Below, one piece after another: positions 54,143 through 63,644 of a DNA stretch of 64,000 bases. A model generated the notes under the pieces. The model was not told the origin of the DNA and made no database searches. It saw nothing but the letters and a program-made list of their open reading frames with translations. Origin of the DNA: Echinicola arenosa (GTDB lineage Bacteria > Bacteroidota > Bacteroidia > Cytophagales > Cyclobacteriaceae). The position numbers and the translations under genes are program-made. The stretch's first letter is position 1. Each line of letters opens with the position of its first letter. The stretch covers positions 310,001 to 374,000 of the forward strand of contig NZ_JACYTQ010000001.1 of the NCBI RefSeq assembly GCF_014841125.1, given 5' to 3'.

Positions 54143-54327
54143 AATGACAATGCTTTCGCGATTTGAAGTAGCTGTCAAGTACGACTTCCTTTTTCCAAAA
54201 TACTCCTGGGATCAATCTGCCCAAGGGAAAAGTATGTCCTATTTTTCAGAACTCCTTCCCATTGCTGCATTGCGAAGTTTAGCTAAAGGCTTTTGACAAT
54301 TATTTATTACGTTAAAAGTTTATCATT

Positions 54328-56652
54328 ATGCTAACGCACAATCTTGGCTATCCGCGAATTGGTAGCAAAAGACAGCTCAAAAAAGCCAGTGAAGCTTATT
54401 GGGCAAAAAAAAGCACCCTTCGTGAACTCCTTCAAACAGGAGCTGACATTAGGGAAACCAACTGGAAATTACAGTTGGAAGCAGGCATCGACCTGATTCC
54501 ATCCAATGATTTTTCCTTTTATGATCAGGTTTTGGACATGTCACTCACCGTCGGCGCTATTCCGGAACGTTACCACACTATCGTAACAGATCAGAAAAAA
54601 CCGGAATTGGATCTTTATTTTGCCATGGCTCGAGGGTACCAAAATGATGGGTTGGATATCATTGCCATGGAAATGACCAAATGGTTTGACACGAACTATC
54701 ATTACATTGTTCCCGAGTTCAAAAAAGACCAAACCTTCAAGCTTTTCTCCAAGAAGATATTGGATGAATTCAAAGAAGCCAAAAGACTGGGCATCCATAC
54801 CAAGCCTGTGTTACTCGGACCAGTATCTTTCCTTTTGCTAGGAAAAGAAAAAGAAAGTGGCTTTCATAGAATTTCATTGATCAAAAACCTGCTTCCGGTT
54901 TACATTGATATTCTTGAAAAGTTGGAGAACTTAGACGCCACTTGGGTTCAAATTGACGAACCGTTCCTCACCATGGACCTTTCGGAAGACGAAAAAGAAA
55001 CTTTTAAATATGTTTATGGTGAAATCAAAAAAGTTTGCCCCTCCATCAAAACCATCCTCACCACCTACTTTGGTGGGTTAAAGGACAACTTAGCTCTTGC
55101 AACCTCACTTCCGGTATGTGCGCTGCATGTGGATTTGGTCAGGTCTCCTGAACAGTTGGATCCGGTACTTAAGGTAATTCCTGAGAATATGAGCCTGTCA
55201 CTAGGTTTGATCGATGGCAGAAACATCTGGAAAAATGATTTTGAGGCATCTCTCAAACTCATTGAGCATGCTAAAAAAAGTAAAAAAGAAAACCGTCTCT
55301 TGATAGGGCCTAGTTGTTCTTTACTCCATAGTCCATGTGATTTGGATGAAGAAAAAAATGAGGATTCCTTATCTATTGAAATCAAAAACTGGCTTGCTTT
55401 TTCTAAACAAAAAATCAATGAAATTACCATTTTGAAACAACTTTCCTTGGACAAGGAAAATGATTTGGTTGCTCCAATTTTCGAGAAAAACCAAGAGACT
55501 ATTCGAAGTAAAATATCGTCTCCAATAATTCATAAGCCTGTGGTAGGTGATGCTTTAAAAGGGCTTACAGAAAACCACAGCAAACGCAAAAGTACGTTCT
55601 CTGTTCGACAAAAACTGCAACGAGACAACCTGAACCTTCCTTTGTTCCCAACTACTACTATTGGATCATTTCCACAGACCAAAGAAGTTCGGCAATGGCG
55701 TGCCCAACTTAAAAAAGGGGTATTGACTCAAAATCAATACGATGAATTGATAAGCAAGGAAACAGAAGCAGCTATCAAATGGCAAGAAGAGATTGGATTA
55801 GATGTTTTAGTCCATGGTGAGTTTGAACGCAATGATATGGTCGAATATTTTGGAGAGCAGCTAGACGGTTTTGCATTCACCCAAAACGGTTGGGTGCAGA
55901 GTTATGGGTCAAGGTGTGTCAAGCCACCGATCATATATGGTGATGTTTCCAGGATTGAGGCCATGACAGTAAAGTGGATAGCTTTTGCCCAATCTCTAAC
56001 CTCCAAAAATGTCAAAGGAATGCTTACCGGGCCAGTCACCATACTCCAGTGGTCTTTTGTAAGGAATGATCAAGCCAGGTCTGTTACCTGTCAGCAAATT
56101 GCTTTGGCCATCCGAGAAGAAGTAAAGGACTTGGAAAATGCCGGTATTAAGGTTATCCAAATTGACGAGCCAGCATTGCGGGAAGGTTTGCCCCTACGTC
56201 AGTCAGATTGGGATGATTATCTAAAATGGGCAGTAGAAAGCTTCCGAATTGCAGCCTCTGGTGTTCAGGACAAAACCCAAATCCACACCCACATGTGCTA
56301 TTCAGAATTTAATGATATCATTGAGCACATAGCGGCTATGGACGCAGATGTCATCACGATTGAATGCTCGCGCTCCCAAATGGAATTATTGGATGCCTTC
56401 GCTGAATTCAAGTATCCTAATGAAATTGGACCTGGAGTATATGACATTCATTCTCCTAGAGTGCCTTCCATCGATGAAATGGTAAATTTGATAAAAAAAG
56501 CCAGAGCGGTCATTCCTGACCAGCTCCTATGGATAAACCCAGACTGTGGACTAAAAACCAGAGGATGGGAGGAAACAGATGATGCCCTGAAAAAAATGGT
56601 TCTAGCTGCCAAATCTTTGAGAGAAGAGCCTGAATTAAGTCTTACAAATTAA
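54328..56652 (+). CDS. metE: Cobalamin-independent methionine synthase
   Basis: 774 residues, usual length for MetE. N-terminal domain (about 1-350) starts MLTHNLGYPRIGSKRQLKKA, with the folate-binding YPRIG motif. The C-terminal catalytic barrel (about 425-765) has FPTTTIGSFPQTKEVRQWRA, LVHGEFERNDMVEYFGEQLD, the IQIDEPALREGLPLR loop, zinc ligands in HTHMCYSEF and the last zinc cysteine in NPDCGLKTRGWEE. It transfers a methyl group from 5-methyl-tetrahydrofolate (polyglutamate) to homocysteine. The upstream cobalamin riboswitch implies that the organism also has B12-dependent MetH or can take up B12. A hairpin follows the gene. Confidence 0.97.
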   Translation: MLTHNLGYPRIGSKRQLKKASEAYWAKKSTLRELLQTGADIRETNWKLQLEAGIDLIPSNDFSFYDQVLDMSLTVGAIPERYHTIVTDQKKPELDLYFAMARGYQNDGLDIIAMEMTKWFDTNYHYIVPEFKKDQTFKLFSKKILDEFKEAKRLGIHTKPVLLGPVSFLLLGKEKESGFHRISLIKNLLPVYIDILEKLENLDATWVQIDEPFLTMDLSEDEKETFKYVYGEIKKVCPSIKTILTTYFGGLKDNLALATSLPVCALHVDLVRSPEQLDPVLKVIPENMSLSLGLIDGRNIWKNDFEASLKLIEHAKKSKKENRLLIGPSCSLLHSPCDLDEEKNEDSLSIEIKNWLAFSKQKINEITILKQLSLDKENDLVAPIFEKNQETIRSKISSPIIHKPVVGDALKGLTENHSKRKSTFSVRQKLQRDNLNLPLFPTTTIGSFPQTKEVRQWRAQLKKGVLTQNQYDELISKETEAAIKWQEEIGLDVLVHGEFERNDMVEYFGEQLDGFAFTQNGWVQSYGSRCVKPPIIYGDVSRIEAMTVKWIAFAQSLTSKNVKGMLTGPVTILQWSFVRNDQARSVTCQQIALAIREEVKDLENAGIKVIQIDEPALREGLPLRQSDWDDYLKWAVESFRIAASGVQDKTQIHTHMCYSEFNDIIEHIAAMDADVITIECSRSQMELLDAFAEFKYPNEIGPGVYDIHSPRVPSIDEMVNLIKKARAVIPDQLLWINPDCGLKTRGWEETDDALKKMVLAAKSLREEPELSLTN

Positions 56653-56661
56653 ACAATCCCC

Positions 56662-56692
56662 AATCCGGACAGGTTAAGTACCTGTCCGGATT
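56662..56692 (+). terminator. Hairpin after metE
   Basis: AATCCGGACAGGT (56662-56674) pairs perfectly with ACCTGTCCGGATT (56680-56692), loop TAAGT. It lies 10 bp after the metE stop. The following run is A, not T, so termination may be incomplete and the PAS gene 14 bp further may be read in part. Confidence 0.7.
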
Positions 56693-56705
56693 AAAAAACC
56701 TTATT

Positions 56706-57197
56706 ATGTTTTTTCGTAAGAAATACAAAATCACATTTAAACCTGCCCCGCTCAAAAGCTGGGACATCTATGTGCAATCTATATTTCAAAAGCCTATAAA
56801 AACACTCAGTGAACAAGATTTCAACACTTTAACCTATTATAAGAACAAATTCAATTGGGCGAGTAAATTGGACATGTTGAGCTCAAATTACGATGCATTG
56901 GTATTGACCAACTTAAACGAAGAAATCATATGGGTAAATCATGGCTTTAAAAAAATGACTGGATATGGCCCTCATTTTGCCAAAGGTAAAAAACCTACTT
57001 TTCTTCAAGGAGACGACACATCAAAACTTGCTTTGGCAGGTATAAAAAGAAAGCTTGGGTCCAAAAAAGTTTTTACCACAAAAGTACTTAATTATAAAAA
57101 GGACCAATCTCATTACCTTTGTGAAATCACGATCTTTCCTTTGCTAGATCATCACCAAAAAGTTTCACACTTCTTAGCACTTGAAAAAGAAATATGA
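56706..57197 (+). CDS. PAS-domain protein, LOV-like without the photoactive cysteine
   Basis: 163 residues, one PAS domain at about 60-160 after an N-terminal helical part. NLNEEIIWVNHGFKKMTGYG matches the PAS start (N.. G . W.N.GF..MTGY). The segment GKKPTFLQGDDTSKLALAGI aligns to the LOV flavin-binding loop GxNCRFLQGxxT, but the NC pair is KP here, so no cysteinyl-flavin adduct can form. The later YKKDQSHYLCEITIFPLLDH fits the LOV/PAS strand pair. No signal peptide or output domain. Its stop overlaps the thioesterase start by 4 nt, so the two are coupled. A ligand or redox sensor is possible. Confidence 0.8.
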   Translation: MFFRKKYKITFKPAPLKSWDIYVQSIFQKPIKTLSEQDFNTLTYYKNKFNWASKLDMLSSNYDALVLTNLNEEIIWVNHGFKKMTGYGPHFAKGKKPTFLQGDDTSKLALAGIKRKLGSKKVFTTKVLNYKKDQSHYLCEITIFPLLDHHQKVSHFLALEKEI

Positions 57198-57589
57198 CCC
57201 CAACTGAAGTCAAAATCAAAAACGCAGAAACCAGAATTTTCAAAGCTGTCTTTCCCAATACTGTTAATCATTATGACACCTTATTTGGTGGGACCGCCAT
57301 GCACATGATGGATGAAGTTGCTTTTATTGCCGCTACGCGTTTCAGCAGGCAACGGATGGTGACCGTCAGCAGCGACAAGATTGATTTCACTGTGCCCATA
57401 CCAGCAGGCACCATTGTGGAGTTAGTGGGAAGAATCGCCTACATCGGAAGAACAAGTATCAAGGTTCAGGTAGATATTTTTATCGAACAGATGTATGAAG
57501 AAGGAAGGGAAAAAGCCATAAGTGGCACGTTCACCTTAGTGGCGATTGATGAAAACAAAAAACCAACTGCTATTGATAAAGGAGAATAA
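57194..57589 (+). CDS. Acyl-CoA thioesterase (hotdog fold, YciA/ACOT type)
   Basis: 131 residues starting MTPTEVKIKNAETRIFKAVF. The family motif NHYDTLFGGTAMHMMDEVAF carries the N and the catalytic D of the hexameric acyl-CoA hydrolases, followed by TVSSDKIDFTVPIPAGTIVE and RTSIKVQVDIFIEQM. It should hydrolyse medium- or long-chain acyl-CoA in the cytoplasm. Overlaps the PAS gene by ATGA. Ends at a bidirectional terminator facing PhoX. Confidence 0.92.
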   Translation: MTPTEVKIKNAETRIFKAVFPNTVNHYDTLFGGTAMHMMDEVAFIAATRFSRQRMVTVSSDKIDFTVPIPAGTIVELVGRIAYIGRTSIKVQVDIFIEQMYEEGREKAISGTFTLVAIDENKKPTAIDKGE

Positions 57590-57622
57590 TAGGGCCACTA
57601 ATCATTGGTCAATGGCCCTATT
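57588..57622. terminator. Bidirectional terminator
   Basis: AATAGGGCCA (57588-57597) pairs with TGGCCCTATT (57613-57622). It stands between the convergent thioesterase and PhoX genes. Confidence 0.75.
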
Positions 57623-57637
57623 CAATTTAATTACATT

Positions 57638-59047
57638 CTAACTTCTACTTCCCCATGGCCCAGTTATGGCAAGGGTCAAGCCCGCCCCTTGGATATTGAC
57701 AAAGTAAATTTTTCCATCAGGAGAAAACACTCCTCCAGCAAATTCTGTCCTAAAGCCAATATTTTCTGCTAGTTTATAATACTTCCCTTGAGTTGTAATA
57801 CCCACCACAAAAGGATGTGGATCATCTTCACAAAGCAGCAGATCCCCCCATGGTGCTATGGCTACATTGTCACAGCTTTTAAGGATTTCCTTGTCATTTG
57901 GCTCAGCAAATAGCTCCAATTTACCTGGAGCCTCTTTTTCATCAGCCGTTCCTTCAAACTCACCTGGAACATACCTGAACACTTGACCTGCTGAAATCTC
58001 TCCTCCATTTGTGCAAGCAAAGTACAATTCTTCATCCCCAAACCAAATCCCTTCACCTCTGGCAAAACAGGCTGCCCCTTCATGAAATCCCCTATGCCTC
58101 AAGTCATCCTCTGGAGCATCGATTTCTTCCAAATCAATCCATTCCACCTCGATTGGAGTGTTCTTAGGAAACTTCTTCCCTTTAAGGTCCTTCCAGTTTC
58201 GGGTATCCCGACTTGGAGAGCCTTGGATAGCCAAAGCTTGTAGCTTTCCTCCTCTATGAAGCTCTCCAGGAACATTTGGAACGAAACGATAGAAAAGACC
58301 ATCACCTCTGTCTTCTGTCAAATAGACGATACTGGTTCTTGGGTCGACGGCAACTGCCTCATGATTAAAACGTCCCATCGCCTTGATGGGACGTGCTTTG
58401 CTTAGCTTGGCTTCCTCAGAGGCTGGTACTTCAAAAACATAGCCATGGTTCTGCTCTAACTGCCCTTTATAATCCCCTTTCTTAACAGTGGATTCTTCAC
58501 AAGTCAACCAAGATCCCCAAGGAGTAACCCCTCCGGCACAGTTTCGTATTGTCCCTGCCAAGCTCAAATATTCCTGCTCTACCTCTTCGGTTATTGGATT
58601 ATAGACCAAAGTAGTGGTCCCTCCAAGACCAGGAAGAATCCCCTTTCCTGTTTCATAAAGTTTGTCTGCATCTGCTTTTGAATAATATTCATTTTTCTTT
58701 CCAAAAGCTCCTTCTTCAAACTCATCTGGACTATTCTCATGATTACGAACAATGATTATCCGTCCATCTTTGCCTTCAAAAGTCCCCATACCGTCTGGCC
58801 TGCCTGGGGTAAGGAAACCATCGCTCATCTTTTCTCCTGATCTGGATATGATTTTATAGCTAAATCCTTTGGGTAAATTTAAAATTCCTTTCGGGTCTCT
58901 TATTAAAGGCCCATAACCTGCTATTTGCTCCCTTGAGGATGCTTTTGCCATTGGGTTAATAAATTGGTACAAGCCCATAAACCCGACTGTTGCGAGCCCG
59001 GATTTTTTTAGAAATGATCTCCTTGAATCAGCACCATTGCTTTTCAT
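57638..59047 (-). CDS. PhoX-family (DUF839) Tat-exported phosphatase
   Basis: 469 residues with a twin-arginine signal: DSRRSFLKKSGLATVGFMGL. The six-bladed PhoX propeller shows IRNCAGGVTPWGSWLTCEES with the active-site cysteine region, AMGRFNHEAVAVDPRTSIVY, LTEDRGDGLFYRFVP and KSCDNVAIAPWGDLLLCEDD. PhoX enzymes are Ca/Fe-dependent alkaline phosphatases. This shorter form (about 470 versus 600 or more residues) belongs to the 'alkaline phosphatase PhoX family' widespread in Bacteroidota and may not act on phosphate esters in all cases. Monocistronic by position. Confidence 0.88.
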   Translation of the reverse strand: MKSNGADSRRSFLKKSGLATVGFMGLYQFINPMAKASSREQIAGYGPLIRDPKGILNLPKGFSYKIISRSGEKMSDGFLTPGRPDGMGTFEGKDGRIIIVRNHENSPDEFEEGAFGKKNEYYSKADADKLYETGKGILPGLGGTTTLVYNPITEEVEQEYLSLAGTIRNCAGGVTPWGSWLTCEESTVKKGDYKGQLEQNHGYVFEVPASEEAKLSKARPIKAMGRFNHEAVAVDPRTSIVYLTEDRGDGLFYRFVPNVPGELHRGGKLQALAIQGSPSRDTRNWKDLKGKKFPKNTPIEVEWIDLEEIDAPEDDLRHRGFHEGAACFARGEGIWFGDEELYFACTNGGEISAGQVFRYVPGEFEGTADEKEAPGKLELFAEPNDKEILKSCDNVAIAPWGDLLLCEDDPHPFVVGITTQGKYYKLAENIGFRTEFAGGVFSPDGKIYFVNIQGAGLTLAITGPWGSRS

Positions 59048-59299
59048 AATTGTCTTTTATTCTTCAATCTAGTGGATGTTTCCCAAAACTTTGATTATTC
59101 GATATTGCCTTTATATTACCATTTTAAGCATAAGACCTAAAAGCAAGAAACTTTTTGGCAATAGATTTTATCAATTTGAAAATTGTGTAGAAAATAAAAC
59201 AACCAAACCTACTGCTTAACAATTACTTATATCAATAAATATTGACTAAATTACTAAAGACAACTGTGTATGTAGCCTTTTAGACAAACCCAAAATAGC

Positions 59300-60331
59300 A
59301 TGAACAAAGTACGTATTCTCTCAATAGATGGAGGTGGAATTAGAGGGATAATTCCAGCAACTATCCTTAATGAAATTGAAAAAAAGATCCAGCTTAAAAC
59401 AGGCAATAAAAATTCTAAGCTGGCGGACTACGTAGACTTTGTAGCAGGAACCAGTACTGGAGGAATCTTAGCCTGTGCACTATTGACTCCATCAAAAGAA
59501 AGTCCCTCTAAAGCAAGATATAGTGCCAAAGAAATATTGGAGATGTTTCATAAGTACGGAACCGCTATATTCAAAAAAAACTTATCCCATCAGCTTAAAA
59601 CTTTATGGGGGTTGATTGATGAAAAATACTCTAAATACACTTTCGAAAGGTCCATGGCATCGATTTTCAATAACACGATGCTAAGTCAATTGCTCAAACC
59701 ATGCCTCATCACCGCATATGAAATAAGCAATCGTAAGGCGATGTTTTTTACTCAACACAATGCACAAAAAACCAAAGCTAAGGATTTCTTTGTGCGTGAT
59801 GTGGCAGAAGCCTCCGCTGCAGCCCCCACTTATTTTGAAGCCAGTGAAATATCTTCTGCACTTGACGTTAGCTATCCATTGATTGATGGAGGAGTCTTTG
59901 CCAACAACCCAGCGATGTGCGCTTATGCAGAAGTACGAAAGTTGGCTTTTGAATACGTAAACCAACCTACGAGTAGCAATATGTTCATGCTATCACTTGG
60001 AACAGGAGAAGTGCAAAATCCCCTATTATTTTCGGAAGTCAAAAGTTATGGACTCGCCCAATGGATAAAGCCTTTGATTTCCATCATGATGTCAGGAAAC
60101 GCTGAAACAGTATCCTATCAATTGAAATGGATTTTCGATGCTGGTAAAAATGCCAAAAGCTACATTAGGATTCAACCTTCATTGCACAATGCCTCCTCGG
60201 AAATAGATAATGTCAGCAAAAAAAACATTGAAGCCCTCACAGAAGCGGCAGAACTGTTTATCTCGGAAAACAATGATCTTTTAGAAAACATTGTCAGTCA
60301 ATTGGTCCCGATAGAAGATACTTTATCATAA
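59300..60331 (+). CDS. Patatin-like phospholipase
   Basis: 343 residues, cytoplasmic. The oxyanion loop is ILSIDGGGIRGIIPATILNE, the nucleophile elbow GTSTGGILACALL (Ser), and the dyad aspartate DGGVFANNPA. This is the same architecture as plant patatins and the CapV/CBASS-type effectors, but no cyclase or other defence gene is next to it, and both neighbours are ordinary. It probably hydrolyses acyl groups of lipids. Starts after a 250-bp gap without other features. Confidence 0.92.
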   Translation: MNKVRILSIDGGGIRGIIPATILNEIEKKIQLKTGNKNSKLADYVDFVAGTSTGGILACALLTPSKESPSKARYSAKEILEMFHKYGTAIFKKNLSHQLKTLWGLIDEKYSKYTFERSMASIFNNTMLSQLLKPCLITAYEISNRKAMFFTQHNAQKTKAKDFFVRDVAEASAAAPTYFEASEISSALDVSYPLIDGGVFANNPAMCAYAEVRKLAFEYVNQPTSSNMFMLSLGTGEVQNPLLFSEVKSYGLAQWIKPLISIMMSGNAETVSYQLKWIFDAGKNAKSYIRIQPSLHNASSEIDNVSKKNIEALTEAAELFISENNDLLENIVSQLVPIEDTLS

Positions 60332-60361
60332 AAAAGCAGGCTTGATTTAATTCAAATCCAA

Positions 60362-61159
60362 TCAGCGAATGGCTTTCAACAATGTTGCCATATAAACCCA
60401 CTTTTGATCCCTGGAGCTCAACCCTTCTTCCATCGCGGTCAGTTGCTCCTCAGAAGCTTCCATGTCCTCATACTCCATAGAGTTGAAGAACTGCACATAA
60501 TCATCATAAAAGTTCAATGTCATATGGGTATATTCAGCGGCACTACCCATGGGCACTGCTGTTCTTAAAAACTTCCAACTCCCCATCATTCCAGCTTGAA
60601 TCTTCTTCTGGTGAAAAGGCAAGTACAGCTCATTTTCCACATTTTCATATTCGTTAAATCGCCCCTCAGCCGCTTTCATCAGGTCAAACGATGCCAAAAC
60701 ACCGGGTTTCATTTCAAAATTATCCTTGGTCTCCGCTACCTCAACCATATATGCTCTCATAGCCAAATCCCGATTTTGCACCGCACTTTTTACGGCTGAT
60801 TCTATCTGGCTTTCCGACATCGTTGAAGAGTATGCCCTTTTGGCATAATTCAAAAAATTATCATCGGTCATCCCGTTCATCATCTTAACAGGGTCATTGT
60901 AATAAGTGATGGTTACAAACTGAAATTCACCTTGATCAGGGCCTGATTGAAGTGACCAGAGATCCCAACCTTCAACATCCCCCTGTTTTACTGCTTCCTC
61001 ATAAATTTTCTCCATGAAATCCTTATTATCCGAGTAATCAACCATCTGTGTGGATGCTACTTTGATAAATTCAATCACCATATATTGATGATCTTCTTGC
61101 GCAAAAGAAATTCGGGCAGCCAATAGAAAAACAATGGCAAAACAAAACAACTTTTTCAT
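60362..61159 (-). CDS. Secreted hypothetical protein
   Basis: 265 residues with a signal peptide (MKKLFCFAIVFLLAARISFA, cut before QEDH). The mature part shows two similar halves with strand-helix patterns (HQYMVIEFIKVAS... and MRAYMVEVAETKDNFEMKPG), each ending in short segments such as EFQFVTITYYNDPVKMMNG and YTHMTLNFYDDYVQFFNSME. This duplication recalls dimeric alpha-beta barrel (ferredoxin-like) folds, yet I recognise no named family. The only likely cellular place is the periplasm. Convergent with the patatin gene 30 bp away. Confidence 0.8.
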   Translation of the reverse strand: MKKLFCFAIVFLLAARISFAQEDHQYMVIEFIKVASTQMVDYSDNKDFMEKIYEEAVKQGDVEGWDLWSLQSGPDQGEFQFVTITYYNDPVKMMNGMTDDNFLNYAKRAYSSTMSESQIESAVKSAVQNRDLAMRAYMVEVAETKDNFEMKPGVLASFDLMKAAEGRFNEYENVENELYLPFHQKKIQAGMMGSWKFLRTAVPMGSAAEYTHMTLNFYDDYVQFFNSMEYEDMEASEEQLTAMEEGLSSRDQKWVYMATLLKAIR

Positions 61160-61425
61160 ATCTAGGAAATTTTTGGGTTCAAGAAAACTTTAGTAACTCT
61201 GCTATTATCAATATAAACAATTCTACTGTATTAGCGAAAAAGTATAAAACATAATAAATATTAATTCTTCAATCATTGAATTTTAACCGAAAAAATTTGG
61301 GATCATTAAAATTTCGAACCATTTTTTTTCGTTATTTACAACAGCCCCTTTATTTTCATGCTAGTTTAATTCCCTCATTCCCCAAATACTGTAAACAATC
61401 TATTTCACTATCACTTGCCGTAAGA

Positions 61426-62796
61426 TCAATCCAGCACTTTTATGGTTTTGGATAGCTTTTTGCTCAAATATTGCTCCAAGATCGGAGTGGTATCGGAAAC
61501 CGGTTTGACTCTATCCAAATAGCCCAATACTTCTTCGTCAGAATCCACTTCCAAGGAAGCCTCTATAAAACCATAAGCTTGGAGAATACCATCCTCAAAA
61601 TAAATGGCTGCATGCTCTTCCTTGGTTCTTCCCTTTTCCCTTATCAACAACCTGGCCCGTTCCCTTTGGATATTATCCATCCATCGCTTGACTTTTTCAT
61701 TGTAAGTTGCTGCATCTTCATTTCCACAGCAAGGACCATCACAAGCGCCAGCTTGATAATCGTAACAAGCCCCCTTGGTCTTTTGAATGCCACAAAGCTT
61801 CGCACATAAGCGATATTGCTCCACTTTCCCCAGCAAATAAGACCAGGCTTCGTGATGAGACCTAAAGGTCAGGACAGCCTTGCTAAACCTGTTTACTTTC
61901 GCCACTTGGAAACGTTCATAGCCAGCTCCATCTTGATACCGGTAAAGCCCCCAATTGGCTTCCTTTACCTTTTGAGCCCTATTATACTTTGGCCAATGCT
62001 TCTTGATCTCCAAAGCCTCCACCAATAAGGCCAAAAACTCACTGCCAGTCAACTGAAAACTTATGCTATGAATGGCTGTTTTCATAGCTTGCTTTCCTTT
62101 TCTAGCTCCTGAAAAATGCCCTTTAAACCGACTTCTGATATTTAGTGCCTTCCCCACATAAATCACCTTTCCATTGGAATCATGAAAATAATAGACCCCT
62201 ATATCCTCTGGAAGCTCCAAAAATTGCTCTTTGGTAATATTGGGAGGCAAAAAAGCTTCTCCAGAGTTTCTTTTTAGCAAAGCCTGAACAACCCCATCAT
62301 CATCAGCAGCCACCAACATCCCAAACAACTCAGCAGTGGCCTCTGCATCACCAAAAGCCCTATGCCGAGCTTTGATGGAAATGGCTTTATGTTCACAAAT
62401 ACTACCTAAGCTGTAAGATCTCAAACCTGGAAAAATCTTTCTACTTAACCTGACAGTGCACAATTTTGGAACATCAAATCCCATCCCCACTCTCTCAAAT
62501 TCAGATTTGATAAACTGATAATCAAAGTTGACATTGTGTGCCACAAAAACCTTGTCCTTCAAAAACTCATACAACACTTCGGCAATATCTTCAAAGAAAG
62601 GGGCATCCTCCACCATCTTTTGGTCAATTCCTGTAAGACCAGTAATATAGCCGGGAATTTCACAATCAGGATTGACTAGGGTTTGAAATGATTCTAGCAC
62701 CTTTTCTCCATCGTGCACCAATGCCGCCACTTCTGTAATCCTATGCCTTTTTCCATATCCGCCTGTCGTTTCAATATCTACAATGGCATACATCAT
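61426..62796 (-). CDS. DEDDh exonuclease (DnaQ-like) fused to GIY-YIG nuclease domain
   Basis: 456 residues. N-terminal exonuclease (about 1-170): AIVDIETTGGYGKRHRITEV (DxE), FVAHNVNFDYQFIKSEFERV (second D) and HRAFGDAEATAELFGML (H and last D). The GIY-YIG domain (about 200-285) has DIGVYYFHDSNGKVIYVGKA and LNIRSRFKGHFSG, as in UvrC and Cho. A cysteine cluster follows at about 335-360 (AKLCGIQKTKGACYDYQAGA and CDGPCCG), also seen in UvrC/Cho. This fusion is a known epsilon/Cho-like arrangement in Bacteroidota and Actinobacteria. It likely acts in DNA repair. Divergent from the DinB-like gene. Confidence 0.9.
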   Translation of the reverse strand: MMYAIVDIETTGGYGKRHRITEVAALVHDGEKVLESFQTLVNPDCEIPGYITGLTGIDQKMVEDAPFFEDIAEVLYEFLKDKVFVAHNVNFDYQFIKSEFERVGMGFDVPKLCTVRLSRKIFPGLRSYSLGSICEHKAISIKARHRAFGDAEATAELFGMLVAADDDGVVQALLKRNSGEAFLPPNITKEQFLELPEDIGVYYFHDSNGKVIYVGKALNIRSRFKGHFSGARKGKQAMKTAIHSISFQLTGSEFLALLVEALEIKKHWPKYNRAQKVKEANWGLYRYQDGAGYERFQVAKVNRFSKAVLTFRSHHEAWSYLLGKVEQYRLCAKLCGIQKTKGACYDYQAGACDGPCCGNEDAATYNEKVKRWMDNIQRERARLLIREKGRTKEEHAAIYFEDGILQAYGFIEASLEVDSDEEVLGYLDRVKPVSDTTPILEQYLSKKLSKTIKVLD

Positions 62797-62952
62797 TCTA
62801 CTTCAAAGGGTTGTGGGTGTAATTATAAATTTACTTTTCAATTTTAGTAATATGTCAATCATTATAACGATTTTTGACCCAAAATGTCCCAAAATTTATA
62901 CTTTGCATTTGAGATTAAAGCTTGAAAGACCTGAGACCAAAAGTAAATTCTT

Positions 62953-63513
62953 ATGGATACAAAAATCAATAACTGGCAAGCTAGCATCGACGAGACTACC
63001 CAGAAATTCCTGAAGAGTTTTGCGGATATTTCTCCTGAAAAACTTTTTAGAAAGCCAAACCCAAATACCTGGAGTATCGCTGAAAATATCCAGCACCTTA
63101 TAGTGATCAATGAAAGCTACTTTCCTATTTTCAAGCAATTGAAAGAAGGTACCTATCAAAAGCCTTTCATTGGGAATATCGGTTTTCTTCACCGGGCAAT
63201 TGGAAACATGATCTTAAAATCAGTTAATCCAGAAAACCAAAAAAAGATCAAAACCATTCCCATTTGGGAACCAAAAAAATACCAGGGTCCTGAAAACGAT
63301 GAACTACTCAAAGATTTTGAGAACCATCAAAAAGCTTTATCAGCGTGGCTTCCAAAGCTTAAACCTTTTTTGGAAAAACACCAAGTTATCAATTCCCCAG
63401 CCAATAAGTTAATCGCTTACTCATTAGAGACTGCCCTTGACATTATTACTGAGCATGAAAAAAGGCATTATGAACAGTCACACAGGCTCTTGATACGATT
63501 AAACAATCAATAA
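62953..63513 (+). CDS. DinB-like (DinB_2) four-helix-bundle protein
   Basis: 186 residues. Four-helix bundle with the three-histidine metal site: first His in WSIAENIQHLIVINESYFPI, then ITEHEKRHYEQSHRLLIRL with two more. This is the usual DinB_2/YfiT-like pattern; family members are often metal-dependent thiol transferases, but the function here is unknown. Cytoplasmic. It starts 156 bp from the divergent exonuclease gene and 130 bp before bioB. Confidence 0.88.
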   Translation: MDTKINNWQASIDETTQKFLKSFADISPEKLFRKPNPNTWSIAENIQHLIVINESYFPIFKQLKEGTYQKPFIGNIGFLHRAIGNMILKSVNPENQKKIKTIPIWEPKKYQGPENDELLKDFENHQKALSAWLPKLKPFLEKHQVINSPANKLIAYSLETALDIITEHEKRHYEQSHRLLIRLNNQ

Positions 63514-63644
63514 AAGCTCCTTTTCACCTAGATGCTGAAGTGACACAGAAAATACAAACGAAGGAAAATCCTTGAAATTCATTACATACTTGCTAAAAAT
63601 CAATAATTTTAAGGCTTGTAATGATTCATACAAATCCAATTTTG

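Noticed and set aside
59300-60331. Patatin phospholipase as a CBASS-type phage-defence effector
   Set aside because: No nucleotide cyclase, HORMA/TRIP13 or Cap2/Cap3 gene is near; the neighbours are ordinary core genes.
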